Shown piece by piece: positions 9,143 through 10,944 of a stretch of 10,944 bases of DNA. This DNA is from Euperipatoides rowelli (lineage: Eukaryota; Onychophora; Udeonychophora; Euonychophora; Peripatopsidae): NCBI GenBank assembly GCA_003024985.2, contig PXIH01S0040803.1; one strand, 5' to 3'. The position numbers and the translations under genes are program-made. A model generated the notes under the pieces. The model searched no databases and was not told the DNA's origin. It saw only the letters and a program-made list of their open reading frames with translations. Each line of letters opens with the position of its first letter. The first letter of the stretch is position 1.

Positions 9143-9544
9143 GACAAAATTAAAACAAAATGAGCGGTGAGTAGCTACAGTATATAAATGTACAACAAAC
9201 AAAAATGAAAAGCTCTCAAAACCATTTTCTTTTTTCAATGCTATGAAAATATAAAATACTGAAAATAGAATTTTGAAAAGATTTATCCTTTGATTTTGAG
9301 TTCTGTGAAAAATTGCATTTTTAAAGACCAAATTGTGGAAAACCAAAGATTTTCAGGAGGAAAAAAAAACCCGCTTCAAAACCGTGCTTTTTTGAACTAG
9401 AAAATTTGAGGTTAGTTTTTCATTTTTATTTACTTCATCACTGGACGGACATCAAAGGAAAGCAATCAAATTAATTATAGCTAGATAAATGGTTGTTGTA
9501 AATACCACCTAGACAGTTCTTGATAAAAAATAGCAATACTGCGT

Positions 9545-9660
9545 GTGTAGGCTACATGTTTGCGATCAATATAGTAAGCTACGTAAAGTAGCTACCGGTA
9601 GCCTACTATATATACTGGATTAAAATAAGTTAGTCACTATTATATATAGGCCTACTGTAA
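9545..9660. repeat. Cluster of GTAG/CTAC palindromic words
   Basis: Within about 115 bp are GTAGGCTAC (9547), GTAGCTAC (9588), GCTACCGGTAGC (9591-9602, perfect 12-bp palindrome), GTAGCCTAC (9598) and TAGGCCTA (9647). TATAGTAAGCTACG (9570-9583) pairs imperfectly with GGTAGCCTACTATA (9597-9610). Confidence 0.5.
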
Positions 9661-9722
9661 GAAAAAGTCACTTTGAATAAAAATTCAAGAAAATATAAAT
9701 TTATTCAACAGTACTTTCCTAA

Positions 9723-9742
9723 TGGGGCACACTTGTGCCCCA
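9723..9742. repeat. GC-rich 9-bp hairpin
   Basis: TGGGGCACA and TGTGCCCCA form a perfect stem around CT, a stable GC-rich structure in otherwise AT-rich intron. A related word, CACATGTGCCC, follows within 20 bases. Confidence 0.45.
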
Positions 9743-10015
9743 AGTTAGGTGTCCACATGTGCCCTTGAATTATCAGACACAAAATTATTATTATTATTGG
9801 GTTTATTGAAATGATTCAAATTACATATGAAATAAAACAAATTTGATGTTTTATCCTCAATACTCAGTTTAGGTTAGCTCTGGTTTATAGCCTGCAACCA
9901 ATATGGCTGTCTCTTTGCTGGAAGATTAGCCACAACCTAGCACAGTCCAGTGGCAAAAATAGGAACTAAAAATATTTATTATTTGGTGGGAAATTCAAAC
10001 TGCCCACAAATGCCC

Positions 10016-10048
10016 CTTTCAAACTATGATTATTCCATAGTTTGAAAG
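10016..10048. repeat. Perfect 13-bp hairpin with 7-nt loop
   Basis: CTTTCAAACTATG (10016-10028) and CATAGTTTGAAAG (10036-10048) are exact complements around ATTATTC. It lies in the presumed intron. It is too short for a miRNA precursor and its function is unknown. Confidence 0.6.
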
Positions 10049-10249
10049 AAAGAGTGAGAGACACCATTTCAAATGATTAAAAGGGCTGTGATAAAAATAA
10101 TGATTAAATGATCTAACACACCTGACCCTTTAACAGCAAATCTGCTAAAATTTCTTAATGGAATATAATTTACATAATTACCTATTAAATTATTTAAAAT
10201 TATTATTCCCTAATTAATGCTAAAAAAATATATAAGTGAATGCTGTCAT

Positions 10250-10500
10250 CCAGGGCCATATTTATATACGGTATGGGCTTAGCGGGCTGTAGCTAGGGCC
10301 TCATGATGCAGGGGCGCCTCAGCCTCCAAACTTTATATATCCAGGGCAAAAAAAAAGAAATGGCTATCAAAATTCTAACATAGGACTTCTTAATATACAA
10401 AACCCAGGGCTAAAAAAAAAAAAAGCTTATCAAACCAGACAGAAAGTTGACAAAACGTCAACTAAAAAAAAAAAAAAAATTTAGCCTATCAAAATTTGGG
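10250..10500. repeat. Degenerate interspersed repeat with three poly-A modules, related to the 5116-5273 MITE
   Basis: CCAGGGC occurs at 10250, 10341 and 10404. Poly-A tracts of 9, 13 and 16 (10348-10356, 10412-10424, 10464-10479) are each followed within a few bases by a variant of GSYTATCAAA (10362, 10425, 10484). The middle module continues into CAGACAGAAAGTTGAC, which aligns with the bases after the A21 tract of the MITE at 5213-5240 (about 21 of 29 positions, differences mostly transitions). The opening CAGGGCCATATTTA resembles a hAT end, but no inverted partner was found, so the limits are uncertain. Confidence 0.5.
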
Positions 10501-10700
10501 GACGGTGCGCTTTTATCAGCGAAAATATATTAGGAAATATCAAGATATTTTTGCGCAAATTTAAAGATTTCATTAAAATAAATCACAGTGCCAAGGGCAC
10601 TTCATTGTCTACACAGTGTAATCGTTTGGCCAAAAACCACATCGTTAATACTTGGTTTTTCGATGAAAACAGCCATTTTACATAACCTAACGGAGGCAAA

Positions 10701-10944
10701 TCTGCTGAAATGTCACATGGGAAAAAGGAGGGAGCAGTTAGTTTATCGCTCTGCACTAGTCAATAGGGTTTATTTTTTTTAAACCACTTTTTATTGCAAT
10801 AAAATTCATAGATTTTTGATGAAGGAAGGATGTACGACACCCGCAAATTCTTCCTTCATCAAAAAACCTAGGGAATAAATAAAACAGCTTTCATGTACTT
10901 TTAATAACTGTTCCCTCCTTTTTTCCACGTGACATTTGAGCAGA
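10701..10944. repeat. Fold-back (inverted-repeat) element, cut by the window edge
   Basis: The left arm 10701-10740 matches the reverse complement of 10905-10944 at 36 of 40 positions. Nearer the centre, 10813-10828 and 10850-10865 (TTTTTGATGAAGGAAG and its complement) form a perfect 16-bp stem around a 21-nt loop. The left arm is about 35 nt longer because of an insert holding two small palindromes (10767-10785 and 10789-10804). The outer arms are still paired at the last base, so the element continues past 10944. It is probably a TIR-type MITE or a fold-back element; the family is not recognised. Confidence 0.7.

Larger units (their letters stand above)
9127..10944 (-). other. Presumed upstream intron of the ZNF800-like gene
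   Basis: Lies directly 5' of the terminal exon's splice acceptor and carries no recognisable exon. It is filled with hairpins and repeat debris (10016-10048, 10250-10500, 10701-10944) and an ATT microsatellite near 9786-9800. The upstream exon(s) and promoter must lie beyond the window, unless the transcript starts with a short non-coding exon here that I cannot detect. Confidence 0.5.

Noticed and set aside
9095-9346. Minus-strand frame reading through the T14 tract into the zinc-finger exon
   Set aside because: It is in a different frame from the zinc-finger protein, is Phe-rich from the pyrimidine tract, and spans the splice acceptor.
10588-10782. 64-codon plus-strand frame
   Set aside because: It runs into the arm of the fold-back element and has no recognisable domain.

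Overview
The window looks like AT-rich nuclear DNA from an animal (roughly 70% A+T by eye). It holds one convincing protein-coding exon, on the minus strand at 9107-6864. It encodes a 747-residue, six-finger C2H2/C2HC protein that I recognise as a ZNF800 homologue. The basis is the N-terminal finger block (CxxC...LFRALPNFIAHKRIYC, residues 58-79), the spacing of the later fingers and the paired C-terminal fingers. A single large coding exon behind a clear 3' splice acceptor (T14-AG at 9142-9127 on the minus strand), CpG-poor flanks, homopolymer tracts and hAT-type miniature transposons all point to a metazoan. Repeated TAGGCCTA and TACNGTA words gave me an impression of a marine invertebrate deuterostome, but this cannot be settled from the sequence.

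Layout. 1-1565: non-coding, AT-rich, no gene seen. 1566-2186: candidate non-autonomous hAT element with matching CAGCGTTYCCCAAA ends. 2187-5115: non-coding, with two poly-C tracts (4065-4075 and 4316-4327). 5116-5273: a 158-bp hAT MITE with near-matching ends and a perfect ATCTAGAT target duplication. 5274-5934: non-coding, with an 18-bp palindrome. About 5920-6863: probable 3' UTR of the zinc-finger gene, with AU-rich and Pumilio-like sites just after the stop and an ATTAAA plus G-rich candidate poly(A) site. 6864-9126: terminal coding exon. 9127-10944: upstream intron on the minus strand, holding a perfect 13-bp hairpin, a repeat family with poly-A modules related to the 5116-5273 MITE, and a fold-back element that runs off the right edge.

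There is no operon or multi-gene system here. The single gene is probably a nuclear DNA-binding repressor: it carries a PLDLS CtBP-docking motif, SUMO consensus sites and a Ser-Pro-rich tail. Its first exon(s), promoter and possibly its true start codon lie beyond 10944. The rest is transposon debris and unusual short-word structure. I see no new multi-component system. The observations most worth following up are the short-word enrichment, the MITE family and the fold-back element.
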